A stretch of DNA of 64,000 nt, from NCBI GenBank assembly GCA_947307255.1, contig CAMZIO010000002.1, forward strand, positions 1 to 64,000, in the 5' to 3' direction. The DNA comes from an uncultured Clostridia bacterium (GTDB taxonomy: Bacteria; Bacillota; Clostridia; Oscillospirales; Oscillospiraceae). Of this stretch, positions 1 to 9,034 are shown piece after piece. The notes beneath the pieces are model-generated. The model had not been told where the DNA came from, did no database searches, and saw nothing but the letters and a program-made list of their open reading frames with translations. A program made the position numbers and the translations under genes. Positions within the stretch are counted from its first letter, which is position 1. Each line of letters starts with the position of its first letter.

Positions 1-1
1 C

Positions 2-610
2 GGCGCCGTTGCCGAATTGGGTCGGCAGGCAGATCCGGAGCGAGATCGTATCGCGGTGGACGGCGCGGCAGTGCATCTGCCGGAGCGGAAGCGCTATCTG
101 ATGCTCAATAAGCCGCGCGGCTACGTCTGTACGCTCAGCGACGAGCAGGGAAGGCCGACCGTGGCCGAGCTGGTCGAGGACTGCGGTGCGCGGGTTTTCC
201 CGGTGGGTCGGCTGGATCTGGATTCGGAGGGCCTGCTGCTGCTGACCAATGACGGCGAATGGATGCAGCGGATATTGCATCCGCGCTATGAAATCGACAA
301 GGTTTATCATGTTACAGTTGCCGGCGCTGTGGACAGCGCGGCGCAGGCGCTCGGCGCGCTGCGCGACCTCGACGGCGAGGAGATCCGCCCGGCGCAGGTG
401 CGTTTTTTGCGAAAGGGAACGGAGACGGCGGAGCTTTCCATCGTGATCCACGAGGGGAAAAACCGCCAGATCCGCCGCATGTGCGCACGGGTCGGGCTGC
501 ACGTCAAACGGCTGCGCCGTGTGCAGGAGCACACGGTAAAGCTCGGTACGCTTAAGCCGGGCGAATGGAGAGAGCTGCGTGCGGAGGAGATCCGCGCGTT
601 TGATCACTAA
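2..610 (+). CDS. rluB: rRNA pseudouridine synthase, RsuA/RluB family (5' partial)
   Basis: LNKPRGYVCT...GRLDLDSEGLLLLTNDGE and EGKNRQIRRM motifs; frame is open to the window edge. Confidence 0.9.
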   Translation, partial: GAVAELGRQADPERDRIAVDGAAVHLPERKRYLMLNKPRGYVCTLSDEQGRPTVAELVEDCGARVFPVGRLDLDSEGLLLLTNDGEWMQRILHPRYEIDKVYHVTVAGAVDSAAQALGALRDLDGEEIRPAQVRFLRKGTETAELSIVIHEGKNRQIRRMCARVGLHVKRLRRVQEHTVKLGTLKPGEWRELRAEEIRAFDH

Positions 611-625
611 TTAAGGAGAACGAGC

Positions 626-1489
626 ATGGCAAAGAACATTTTACATACGATCGAAAAGAATATGAACAGCTTTTCCAAGGGCCAAAAGCTGATCGCACGA
701 TACATTCTCAGCAGCTATGATAAGGCTGCGTTTATGACGGCCAGCAAGCTGGGAAAAACGGTGCAGGTAAGCGAATCCACTGTGGTGCGCTTTGCCACGC
801 AGCTCGGCTATGACGGGTATCCGAGTATGCAGCGGGCCTTGCAGGAGATGATTCGCGGCAAGCTGACGTCTATCCAGCGCATCCAGGCGTCCGACGGGAC
901 GCTCTCCGGCTCTGACCTGCTGACGAACGTGCTGCAGCGGGACATGGAGAAGATTCGCATGGCGATCGACCAGACGGACGGAGCGGAATTCGAGCGTGTG
1001 GTGGAAACCGTCAATGCGGCAAAACGGATTTATATCATCGGGTTCCGTTCCTCGTCCTTCCTTGCCGGATATCTGAATTTCTATTTTCGCTTGATCTACG
1101 ACAATGTCATCCTGGTGCAGGGCGGCGCTGCGGGTACGTTTGACCAGCTCTTCCGCGTCGGCGCAGGCGACGTGGTGTTTGCCATCTGCTTTCCGCGCTA
1201 TTCAGAGCTGGCCATTAAGACGATCCAGTTTGCCAAGGATCGCGGCGCAACGATCATCGGCTTGACGGACAGCGAGATGTCTCCCGTTTACCATCTGTCC
1301 ACCTGCTCGCTGCTCGTGCGCAACGAGATGATCTCCTTCGTGGATTCTCTGGCTGCGCCGATGAGTATGCTCAACGCGCTGATTCTTGCAGCCGCCCGCA
1401 AGAAGGGGGCGGACGTTTCCGCCACGTTCTCGGAGCTGGAGCACGTTTGGGATCGCTTCGGCATTTTCGGGAAGGTAGAAGATGAATAA
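626..1489 (+). CDS. MurR/RpiR family transcriptional regulator (HTH + SIS)
   Basis: N-terminal RpiR HTH (VSESTVVRFATQLGYDGYPSMQ) and SIS domain. Confidence 0.9.
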   Translation: MAKNILHTIEKNMNSFSKGQKLIARYILSSYDKAAFMTASKLGKTVQVSESTVVRFATQLGYDGYPSMQRALQEMIRGKLTSIQRIQASDGTLSGSDLLTNVLQRDMEKIRMAIDQTDGAEFERVVETVNAAKRIYIIGFRSSSFLAGYLNFYFRLIYDNVILVQGGAAGTFDQLFRVGAGDVVFAICFPRYSELAIKTIQFAKDRGATIIGLTDSEMSPVYHLSTCSLLVRNEMISFVDSLAAPMSMLNALILAAARKKGADVSATFSELEHVWDRFGIFGKVEDE

Positions 1490-2723
1490 GCAGGTGTTGG
1501 TGATCGGAGGCGGAGCCTCCGGAATGATGGCGGCGATTTGCGCAGCGCGCAAAGGCGTCGCCGTTACGCTGCTGGAGCCGAACGAGCGTCTGGGCAAAAA
1601 GCTCAACATCACCGGAAAGGGACGCTGTAACGTAACGAACGAGAGCGGCTGCGAGGAGCTTTTGGCAAACGTGCCACGCAACGCCCGCTTTTTGTACAGC
1701 GCCTTTTCCCGCTGGGACGGGCGCGATACGATGGCGTTTTTTGAATCGCTTGGCGTTGCGCTCAAGGTGGAGCGCGGTAAGCGCGTTTTCCCCGTGTCGG
1801 ATCGTTCGTTCGACGTCAGCAGCGCACTGGAACGGGAGCTGAGGCGGCTGCGCGTGTATTTGGTGCGCGACCGCGCCCGGGAGTTGTGCGTGCGCGACGG
1901 GCGGGTGTGCGGCGCGTTGGGAGAGAAAGACGCCTATGACGCGCAAGCGGTCATCGTCGCCACCGGCGGCGTGTCCTATCCCGCTACGGGCAGCACCGGA
2001 GACGGATACCGCCTGGCCGCCCAGGTGGGACATACGATTGTCGAGCCGCGCGGCTCGCTCGTTCCGATCGTGATCGACGACGCTTGCTGCGGCACCATGC
2101 AGGGACTGACGCTCAAGAACGTAACGATGACGGTCAAAAACCAGAAAAACACGGTGGTTTTTCAGGAGCTGGGCGAGCTGCTCTTCACCCATTTCGGCGT
2201 CAGCGGCCCGCTGGCGCTCTCTGCCAGCGCGCATCTGCGCGATTTTGAAAAGAATCGGTATCGGCTCAGTATTGATTTGAAAAGCGCGTTGGACGAGCAA
2301 AAGCTGGACGCGCGGTTGCTGCGCGATATGACGGAGCGCAGCAATCAGAACTACGCCAGCTTCCTTGGCGGGCTGGTCAACCGCAGCATGATCCCCGTTA
2401 TGATCGAAAAGACCGGCATTCCCGCCGATACGAAAGTACACTCCATTACGCGCGAGCAGCGCCGTGTGCTGCTGTATCTGCTCAAAAACTTTGAACTGCC
2501 GATTTCCGGCCTGCGCAGTGTGAGAGAGGCGATCATCACCGCCGGTGGCGTCAAGGTTTCTGAGATCAACCCCACTACGATGGCCTCCAAATGTGTAGAC
2601 GGCCTGTTTTTTGCCGGGGAAGTTATGGACGTGGACGCCTATACCGGCGGGTTCAACCTGCAGATTGCCTGGGCGACCGGAAAGGCAGCGGGAGAGGCAG
2701 CAGCTGCTGCACTGCTTGCATAA
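1482..2723 (+). CDS. NAD(P)/FAD-dependent oxidoreductase (HI0933/BaiN-like flavoprotein)
   Basis: VIGGGASGMMAAICAARKG, GKGRCNVTN, GFNLQIAWATGKAAG. Confidence 0.9.
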   Translation: MNKQVLVIGGGASGMMAAICAARKGVAVTLLEPNERLGKKLNITGKGRCNVTNESGCEELLANVPRNARFLYSAFSRWDGRDTMAFFESLGVALKVERGKRVFPVSDRSFDVSSALERELRRLRVYLVRDRARELCVRDGRVCGALGEKDAYDAQAVIVATGGVSYPATGSTGDGYRLAAQVGHTIVEPRGSLVPIVIDDACCGTMQGLTLKNVTMTVKNQKNTVVFQELGELLFTHFGVSGPLALSASAHLRDFEKNRYRLSIDLKSALDEQKLDARLLRDMTERSNQNYASFLGGLVNRSMIPVMIEKTGIPADTKVHSITREQRRVLLYLLKNFELPISGLRSVREAIITAGGVKVSEINPTTMASKCVDGLFFAGEVMDVDAYTGGFNLQIAWATGKAAGEAAAAALLA

Positions 2724-2762
2724 TAAAGTAAAATTACTTTACAGATATTGAGAGGCGGAATT

Positions 2763-3440
2763 ATGAAAGAACATTATGCGATTGCAATTGACGGGCCTTC
2801 CGGCGCCGGGAAAAGCACGTTGGCAAAGGCGATCGCCGCGGAGCTGAAGATCACCTACGTAGACACCGGCGCGATTTATCGCACGATCGGTTACGTCGCC
2901 TGGCAGCGCGGGATCGCGCCGGAGGACGAGGCGGCCGTGCTGTCGCTTTTGCCGCAGCTGGAGATCGGCATAGCGCACGGCGGTGAGGACGGACTGCAGC
3001 ATATGCTGCTTGACGGGGAGGATATCACCGACCAGATTCGCCTGCCGCAGATTTCGATGTATGCCTCCGCCGTTTCAGCGATTCCCGGCGTGCGCGATTA
3101 TCTGCTGGAGACGCAGCGCACCTTTGCAAGACGGCAGAGCGTTATCATGGACGGACGCGACATCGGCACCGTCGTCCTGCCAGACGCTGATATCAAAATC
3201 TACTTAACGGCCTTGCCGGAGATCCGCGCGCAGCGCCGGTTTCTGGAGCTGGAGCAGCGCGGTACGCCAAAGCCCTTCGAGGAGGTGCTTGCCGAGATCA
3301 TCGAGCGGGATTACAACGATATGCACCGCGACGTCGCGCCGCTGCGCGCCGCTGAGGACGCTGTCGTGATCGACACCTCGGAGTTGGACTTCGAGCAGAG
3401 CAGGGAATTGCTGCTGAAAACGATCGAGGAGCGCCTATGA
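2763..3440 (+). CDS. cmk: (d)CMP kinase
   Basis: IAIDGPSGAGKSTLAK; DGRDIGTVVLPDA; start at MKEHYAIAI. Confidence 0.95.
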   Translation: MKEHYAIAIDGPSGAGKSTLAKAIAAELKITYVDTGAIYRTIGYVAWQRGIAPEDEAAVLSLLPQLEIGIAHGGEDGLQHMLLDGEDITDQIRLPQISMYASAVSAIPGVRDYLLETQRTFARRQSVIMDGRDIGTVVLPDADIKIYLTALPEIRAQRRFLELEQRGTPKPFEEVLAEIIERDYNDMHRDVAPLRAAEDAVVIDTSELDFEQSRELLLKTIEERL

Positions 3441-4033
3441 ATCGCTTTTATATGACGGTATGCACCGTGGCAGCGCCGGTGATTCATCTGCTTTTCCCCG
3501 TTACCGTCAGCGGGCTGGAAAATCTCCCCGGGGAGCAGGGCGTCGTGTTTTGTGCAAACCATGCCAGCGCGTGGGATCCGATCCTGCTGTGCCTTGCACT
3601 GCCGCGCCGGATGCCGATCCGCATTATGGCGAAAAAAGAATTGATGGAAAAGCCGTTGATCGGCTGGTTTCTGAAAAAGCTCGGCGCGTTCGGAGTGGAC
3701 CGCGGGCATTCCGATTTGAACGCGGTCAAAACCGCGATCCAGAGCGTCCGTAACGGTGGAAACCTGTTGGTGTTTCCGGAGGGGACGCGCGTGGAGCGTG
3801 CCGGGCAGGTGCGTGCCAAGGGCGGCGTGGTGATGATCGCCATGCGCACGGGCGCGGCGCTGCTTCCCGTATACGTCGGCGGGAAAAAACGGCTTTTTCA
3901 CAGAACGCATATCGTCTTTGGACAGCCTTATCACCCGGTAACGGCAACGCGCCACGGCACGGCGGAGGAATATCAGGCTTTTGCCGATGAAATCCTGCGC
4001 AGGGCCTACGCGCTGTCTGCGCAGGAGGAATAG
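3437..4033 (+). CDS. plsC: 1-acyl-sn-glycerol-3-phosphate acyltransferase
   Basis: NHASAWD (HxxxxD) and FPEGTR motifs. Confidence 0.92.
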   Translation: MNRFYMTVCTVAAPVIHLLFPVTVSGLENLPGEQGVVFCANHASAWDPILLCLALPRRMPIRIMAKKELMEKPLIGWFLKKLGAFGVDRGHSDLNAVKTAIQSVRNGGNLLVFPEGTRVERAGQVRAKGGVVMIAMRTGAALLPVYVGGKKRLFHRTHIVFGQPYHPVTATRHGTAEEYQAFADEILRRAYALSAQEE

Positions 4034-4054
4034 GTGCGGCTTCGGAGGAAAACG

Positions 4055-6043
4055 ATGGAGGTAATACTTGCGAAAACTGCCGGCTTTTGTTACGGCGTGG
4101 AGCGCGCGGTTGCGCTGGCGGAAAAGACCGCACAGGTGTGCGGCGGCGTCATGCTCGGCAGCGTGATCCACAATGCCAACGTGATTGCACGGCTGGAGTC
4201 GTTTGGAATGCGCCGGGCGGAAAGTCCGGAGGAAGTCGGGCCGGGGGAGACGGTTTTGATCCGCTCGCATGGCGAGCGGCGGCAGACCATGGACGCCCTT
4301 GCCGAACGCGGCGCAGACGTCGTCAACGCGACCTGCCCCAACGTGCAGCGGATCCAGCGCCTGATCGCAGAGGCACAGCAGGAGGGGCGAAGCGTGGTGA
4401 TTATCGGCGAAGCGCGGCATCCGGAGGTCATCGGACTTTCCAGCTGGTGCGGTGAGGCGGTGGTGCTGGAAACGGAGGAGCAGACGCGGAAATGGCTGGC
4501 TGAGGATCTGATAGGATCGGATAGACCGCTGCTCGTAGTGTCTCAGACGACCTGTATCCGTGCCTTGTGGGAAAAATGCGTAGAAATTATAAAAAAAGAG
4601 TGTACAAATCTAAAAGTTCATGATACAATATGCAACGCTACGCAGAAACGGCAGGAAGAGGCGGCAAAAATTGCCGCCAAAGCCGACGTGATGGTAGTGG
4701 TAGGGGACCGCAAAAGCGCAAACACCAGGCATTTGACAGAGATTTGCAAAGAGGCCTGCCCGCGGGTGATCCAGATCGAAGCCGCGGACGAGCTCTCGCC
4801 GGATATCTTCTTGGGATGCTCTCTTGCGGGTCTTACCGCCGGCGCGTCAACGCCTGCGAGCATCATTAAGGAGGTATATACAACCATGACGGAAGAAATC
4901 AAAACCACGGAAGGAACGGAGTCCTTCGAAGAACTGCTCGAAAAATCTTTCAAGACTTTAAATACAGGAGATAAGGTAACCGGCGTCGTTACGGCGATCG
5001 GCGCAACTGAGATTCAGGTTGATCTGGGCTGCAAGCAGGCCGGTTACATTCCTGTGTCTGAGCTGAGCAACGACCCCGACGCAAAGGTCGAGGATATCGT
5101 CCACGTTGGCGACGAGATCGAGACCTACATTGTCCGCGTCAACGACGTGGAAGGTTACGCAACCCTTTCCAAGAAGCGCCTCGACGCGGTGAAGGTTTGG
5201 GAGAATATCGAAGAAGCCGTTGAGAACAAGACCGTTCTTGAGGGCGTGGTCACGGAAGAGAACAAGGGCGGTATCGTCGTTTCCGTCAAGGGTGTTCGCG
5301 TTTTCGTTCCCGCTTCCCAGAGTGGTCAGCCGCGTGATGCGGATCTGAGCGCTATGCTCAAGCAGAAGGTTCAGTTGCGCGTAACCGAGGTCAACCGTGC
5401 CCGCCGCCGCGTGGTCGGTTCGATCAAGTCCGTGCTCAACGAGGCGCGCCAGGCCGCCCAGGCGGAGATCTGGAACAACATCGAGGTTGGCAAGCACTAC
5501 ACCGGCACGGTCAAGTCCATGACCTCTTACGGCGTGTTTGTGGACATTGGCGGCGTGGACGGCATGGTCCACATCTCCGAGCTCTCCTGGAGCCGCATCA
5601 AGAATCCTGCCGAGGTCGTCTCTGTCGGCGACACGCTGGATGTCTACGTCATCTCCTTCGATCCCGAGAAGCGTAAGATCTCCCTCGGCGTTAAGGACCG
5701 CACCCAGAACCCTTGGGATGTGTTCATGAACACCTATAAGGTCGGCGACGTTGCCAATGTCCGCATCGTCAAGCTGATGACCTTCGGCGCTTTTGCTGAG
5801 GTCGTTCCCGGTGTGGACGGTCTGATCCACATCTCCCAGATCGCGGATCGCCGCATCGACAAGCCCTCCGACGTGCTGTCCGAAGGCCAGATGGTCGACG
5901 CCAAGATCACCGCTGTGGACGAGGAAAAGAAGAAGATTTCTCTGAGCATCCGCGCGCTGCTCGCTCCCGCCGCGCAGGAAGAGGCGGTTGAAGAGGCGGT
6001 CGAAGAAGCGGCTGAACCCGCAGAGGCTGCCGACGCTGAGTAA
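4055..6043 (+). CDS. ispH-rpsA: Fused 4-hydroxy-3-methylbut-2-enyl diphosphate reductase / ribosomal protein S1
   Basis: IspH N-terminal half (AKTAGFCYGVERAV, NATCPNV, TTMTEE) continuous with four S1 domains (YGVFVDIGGVDGMVHISELSW etc.). Confidence 0.95.
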   Translation: MEVILAKTAGFCYGVERAVALAEKTAQVCGGVMLGSVIHNANVIARLESFGMRRAESPEEVGPGETVLIRSHGERRQTMDALAERGADVVNATCPNVQRIQRLIAEAQQEGRSVVIIGEARHPEVIGLSSWCGEAVVLETEEQTRKWLAEDLIGSDRPLLVVSQTTCIRALWEKCVEIIKKECTNLKVHDTICNATQKRQEEAAKIAAKADVMVVVGDRKSANTRHLTEICKEACPRVIQIEAADELSPDIFLGCSLAGLTAGASTPASIIKEVYTTMTEEIKTTEGTESFEELLEKSFKTLNTGDKVTGVVTAIGATEIQVDLGCKQAGYIPVSELSNDPDAKVEDIVHVGDEIETYIVRVNDVEGYATLSKKRLDAVKVWENIEEAVENKTVLEGVVTEENKGGIVVSVKGVRVFVPASQSGQPRDADLSAMLKQKVQLRVTEVNRARRRVVGSIKSVLNEARQAAQAEIWNNIEVGKHYTGTVKSMTSYGVFVDIGGVDGMVHISELSWSRIKNPAEVVSVGDTLDVYVISFDPEKRKISLGVKDRTQNPWDVFMNTYKVGDVANVRIVKLMTFGAFAEVVPGVDGLIHISQIADRRIDKPSDVLSEGQMVDAKITAVDEEKKKISLSIRALLAPAAQEEAVEEAVEEAAEPAEAADAE

Positions 6044-6050
6044 AAGTTTA

Positions 6051-6100
6051 AAAAGCAAAACGCAGGCGTGGCCATTCGGCCACGCCTGCGTTTTGCTTTC
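6051..6100 (+). terminator. Rho-independent terminator after ispH-rpsA
   Basis: aaaacgcaggcgtggccattcggccacgcctgcgtttt perfect hairpin plus T-rich tract. Confidence 0.85.
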
Positions 6101-6123
6101 TTTTTCTGCATTTCGCGCCCGGT

Positions 6124-6402
6124 CCACAGCTTCGCGGCAGATCTATTGAAAGTCATCTGTTATCACAAGTAAGTTATGCACAACAAGGTGTTGACAAGCC
6201 ACTGGAAGTTTGTGCAAAATATGTGATGACAGATGAAAGCCGAGTGAGGCGTGGTGGATGCTGGAATAATCAACGCAAAAAAGTATCAGGCGCAAAAGTT
6301 TGGGTCGACACGAACGGCTGCGCATGATATAATATTACATAAGAAAGGAAAGAGAAAATCATGGAAATGGCGTTGAACATGGGCACGTTTGAGGCACTCG
6401 AC
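6124..6402 (+). repeat. Cassette anchor A, copy 1 (promoter region + leader start)
   Basis: ccacagcttcgcggcagatctattgaaag...gaggcactcgac, repeated four times nearly identically. Confidence 0.97.
6305..6333 (+). promoter_or_regulatory. sigma-A-type promoter, cassette 1
   Basis: TCGACA - 17 nt - TATAAT. Confidence 0.75.
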
Positions 6403-6630
6403 AACAGCGAGTTGTTCGCCGTGGACGGCGGCCGACCTGCGGCACAGTGGATTGAAGGCGCTTGTGCTGTTACTGGCTTGATCGTTGGGGGTGTTGCAGG
6501 TTATGTGGTTGGTAATGCAGCTGGTGCTTATGCTGGAGCAAAATGGGGCAGAGTCATTGGCTTCGCGGCTGGAACAGCGGTGACTATTGTCGTTTCAAAG
6601 GTAATTCGAAACATCTACTATGGAGATTGA
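6361..6630 (+). CDS. Double-glycine-leader bacteriocin-like precursor, cassette 1
   Basis: Leader MEMALNMGTFEALDNSELFAVDGG, then a small Gly/Ala-rich hydrophobic core with GxxxG motifs (GLIVGGVAGYVVGNAAGAYAG). Confidence 0.85.
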   Translation: MEMALNMGTFEALDNSELFAVDGGRPAAQWIEGACAVTGLIVGGVAGYVVGNAAGAYAGAKWGRVIGFAAGTAVTIVVSKVIRNIYYGD

Positions 6631-6653
6631 TTGACGGAACGAGGAGGGTTTTG

Positions 6654-6947
6654 ATGTCTTTGCGCAATTTTCTAATTTCACTGGGAACAGGTACCCTTTT
6701 ATCAGTTTTTTTTGCATTTTTTGAAACACGCACAAATATGAAGCGAAAAATACTGGATAAGTTGGGCCGGGGTTGGTCTTCTGTTGTATACCTTTTGCTT
6801 GTGGTTGGGCTTGTAGTGGTCTGTGTTGACCACTTTGGCGAAGACATACTAAACAATCCTGTGGTATATGGAATACTTTGTGCAGTTGCTTTTTATGCTG
6901 TGCCAAGATCATTTGACCAAAAGAGTAAGGAGAATAGATATGAGTGA
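6654..6947 (+). CDS. Small membrane protein, putative immunity protein of cassette 1
   Basis: ATG after gaggaggg SD; MSLRNFLISLGTGTLLSVFFAFF...; three hydrophobic segments; directly follows the precursor gene. Confidence 0.6.
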   Translation: MSLRNFLISLGTGTLLSVFFAFFETRTNMKRKILDKLGRGWSSVVYLLLVVGLVVVCVDHFGEDILNNPVVYGILCAVAFYAVPRSFDQKSKENRYE

Positions 6948-7076
6948 TAAAACTTTTTGCAATTTAAGCGATGGTTAGTTGGGCCTTGTGCTGCGCTGCT
7001 ATTGGTGGACTTTTTTGAGATAAGAAAAGCAAATACGAGTGGATAATTCCGCTCGTATTTGCAACTAAGATGGAAC

Positions 7077-7152
7077 ATGAAATACTACTGCATCAAGCAT
7101 CATAACGGATTGCTGGGCGGCGTGCCTTGCCACCGTGTCCAAACAGTACGGG
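7077..7152 (+). pseudogene. 5' fragment of C39 peptidase/ABC exporter gene, cassette 1
   Basis: atgaaatactactgcatcaa...gccaccgtgtccaaacagtacggg matches 11423 onward, then diverges. Confidence 0.9.
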
Positions 7153-7183
7153 AGCTTTCTATATAGATAAATAGATAAATAGA

Positions 7184-7225
7184 GAACGACGAGGGCCGTT
7201 ACGGCTCCCGTCGTTCTGCTTTTTT
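7184..7225 (+). terminator. Cassette 1 terminator
   Basis: gaacgacgagggccgttacggctcccgtcgttctgctttttt hairpin plus T tract. Confidence 0.8.
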
Positions 7226-7504
7226 CCACAGCTTCGCGGCAGATCTATTGAAAGTTATCTGTTATCACAAGTAAGTTATGCACAACAAGGCGTTGACAAG
7301 CCACTGGAAGTTTGTGCAAAATATGTGATGACAGATGAAAGCCGAGTGAGGCGTGGTGGATGCTGGAATAATCAACGCAAAAAAGTATCAGGCGCAAAAG
7401 TTTGGGTCGACACGAACGGCTGCGCATGATATAATATTACATAAGAAAGGAAAGAGAAAATCATGGAAATGGCGTTGAACATGGGCACGTTTGAGGCACT
7501 CGAC
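7226..7504 (+). repeat. Cassette anchor A, copy 2
   Basis: Direct repeat of 6124-6402 with a couple of substitutions. Confidence 0.97.
7407..7435 (+). promoter_or_regulatory. sigma-A-type promoter, cassette 2
   Basis: TCGACA - 17 nt - TATAAT. Confidence 0.75.
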
Positions 7505-7681
7505 TATCGGGAAATGATGAATGTGGAAGGCGGCGGTCCGTTCGGCTGGATGCTGGCAGGCTTTGCCGTTGACGGTGTAGTAAAGGCTGCAACAGGTCGA
7601 TATGTGGGTGAATGGTTTGCCTATGCCATTGAAGAGACCCCTCCAAAAACTCCGCCTATTAAGAATTATCGTCATCGCTGA
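7463..7681 (+). CDS. Double-glycine-leader bacteriocin-like precursor, cassette 2
   Basis: Leader MEMALNMGTFEALDYREMMNVEGG; core GPFGWMLAGFAVDGVVKAATGRYVGEWFAYAIEETPPKTPPIKNYRHR. Confidence 0.8.
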   Translation: MEMALNMGTFEALDYREMMNVEGGGPFGWMLAGFAVDGVVKAATGRYVGEWFAYAIEETPPKTPPIKNYRHR

Positions 7682-7739
7682 TAGTTGACATTGTCGAGAA
7701 TTATAATTTTTTTGTAAGGGAAAACATTTTAAAAGGAAC

Positions 7740-7773
7740 TATCATGGGCGGCAATTATTTGCCGCCCATGATA
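7740..7773 (+). promoter_or_regulatory. Perfect hairpin between precursor and immunity gene, cassette 2
   Basis: TATCATGGGCGGCAA-ttat-TTGCCGCCCATGATA, 15-bp arms. Confidence 0.8.
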
Positions 7774-7825
7774 AAAAACAGGAAAATCCCATGCTTTTAT
7801 CGTCTTTTTATGTTTGAGGTGTTCT

Positions 7826-8446
7826 ATGCGTCTGAGGTACAAAGGATTCGTTAGAAATGCAACCGACTTGCCGGAGTTCGATTTGCCTGCCAATGCGGTT
7901 CAGTTCAAAGAGCCGGAAACAGTGAAAGGATTTTTTCGCAGAGCGATGTTTCTTTATTCGATTCCCTTGATAGCATTTGTTTTGGCTATCCGAGGCGCAG
8001 AGATTCGTCTTTGGGAAACATATGTTCCTTGGGAACCCTGTGATTTATTGGGCTGTTTGATTGCACTTCTACTTTTAGTTCCGCATGAATTGCTGCACGC
8101 CGTTTGCTTCCCGAAGGAAGCCGAAGTATATCTGTATTTCTGCTCACAGGGTGCGATGGTAACTTGTAAAGAACCTCTATCAAAACGTAGGTTTATCTTT
8201 ATGTCATTGCTCCCGCTGATAATACTTGGCATTTTACCGATGCTTATCTGGCTGGTGATGCCGCCTGCACAATTCTCTTCCGACTTCCTGTTTACGTTTT
8301 ATACCGTTGCTGCTATCAATACGCTTGGCTGCTGCGGGGATTTGATGAACGTGTACAACGCTATGAGGCAAGTTCCGAACGATGCCCTGGTTCAGATGTC
8401 AGGGATCCATACTTATTGGTTTGCTACCGATGAGAATAACGGATGA
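7826..8446 (+). CDS. DUF3267-like membrane protein (putative zincin), candidate immunity protein of cassette 2
   Basis: PHELLHAVCF (HExxH) in a multi-span membrane protein; ATG at 7826 follows gaggtg. Confidence 0.7.
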   Translation: MRLRYKGFVRNATDLPEFDLPANAVQFKEPETVKGFFRRAMFLYSIPLIAFVLAIRGAEIRLWETYVPWEPCDLLGCLIALLLLVPHELLHAVCFPKEAEVYLYFCSQGAMVTCKEPLSKRRFIFMSLLPLIILGILPMLIWLVMPPAQFSSDFLFTFYTVAAINTLGCCGDLMNVYNAMRQVPNDALVQMSGIHTYWFATDENNG

Positions 8447-8455
8447 GAATAACGT

Positions 8456-8531
8456 ATGAAATACTACTGCATCAAGCATCATCACGGATTGCGCCGCGGC
8501 GTGCCTCGCCACCGTGTCGAAGCAGTACGGG
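8456..8531 (+). pseudogene. 5' fragment of C39 peptidase/ABC exporter gene, cassette 2
   Basis: Same start and same 3' breakpoint as 7077-7152. Confidence 0.9.
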
Positions 8532-8554
8532 AGCTTTCTATATAGATAAATAGA

Positions 8555-8595
8555 GAACGACGAGAGCCGTTACGGCTCCCGTCGTTCTGCTTTTT
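8555..8595 (+). terminator. Cassette 2 terminator
   Basis: gaacgacgagagccgttacggctcccgtcgttctgcttttt. Confidence 0.8.
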
Positions 8596-8874
8596 CCACA
8601 GCTTCGCGGCAGATCTATTGAAAGTCATCTGTTATCACAAGTAAGTTATGCACAACAAGGTGTTGACAAGCCACTGGAAGTTTGTGCAAAATATGTGATG
8701 ACAGATGAAAGCCGAGTGAGGCGTGGTGGATGCTGGAATAATCAACGCAAAAAAGTATCAGGCGCAAAAGTTTGGGTCGACACGAACGGCTGCGCATGAT
8801 ATAATATTACATAAAAAAGAAAAGAGAAAATCATAGAAATGGCATTGAATATGGGCACGTTTGAGGCACTCGAC
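8596..8874 (+). repeat. Cassette anchor A, copy 3
   Basis: Direct repeat of 6124-6402; first leader ATG is ATA. Confidence 0.97.
8777..8805 (+). promoter_or_regulatory. sigma-A-type promoter, cassette 3
   Basis: TCGACA - 17 nt - TATAAT. Confidence 0.75.
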
Positions 8875-9015
8875 CAGCAGGAAATGTATGACGTGGACGG
8901 CGGCGGCGGAAAAATTAGGGACTGGGCTATTGGTTTTTTCGTTGACAAAGCCATAAGTTTTCTTGTTTATTGTTCTAAAAACTATCCAGACCCGTATCGT
9001 GAGCATCATCAGTAA
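8839..9015 (+). CDS. Double-glycine-leader bacteriocin-like precursor, cassette 3 (58 aa, absent from supplied ORF track)
   Basis: MALNMGTFEALDQQEMYDVDGGGGKIRDWAIGFFVDKAISFLVYCSKNYPDPYREHHQ*, same leader as cassettes 1, 2 and 4. Confidence 0.8.
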   Translation: MALNMGTFEALDQQEMYDVDGGGGKIRDWAIGFFVDKAISFLVYCSKNYPDPYREHHQ

Positions 9016-9034
9016 ATCATAGAGCATCAAAAAT

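Noticed and set aside
4958-6127. 389-aa minus-strand ORF
   Set aside because: Antisense to the S1 portion of ispH-rpsA; no recognizable motifs.
6124-7225. Transposon/MITE explanation for the repeated blocks
   Set aside because: No transposase, no terminal inverted repeats bounding the unit and no target duplications seen; each unit has a coherent bacteriocin operon layout instead.
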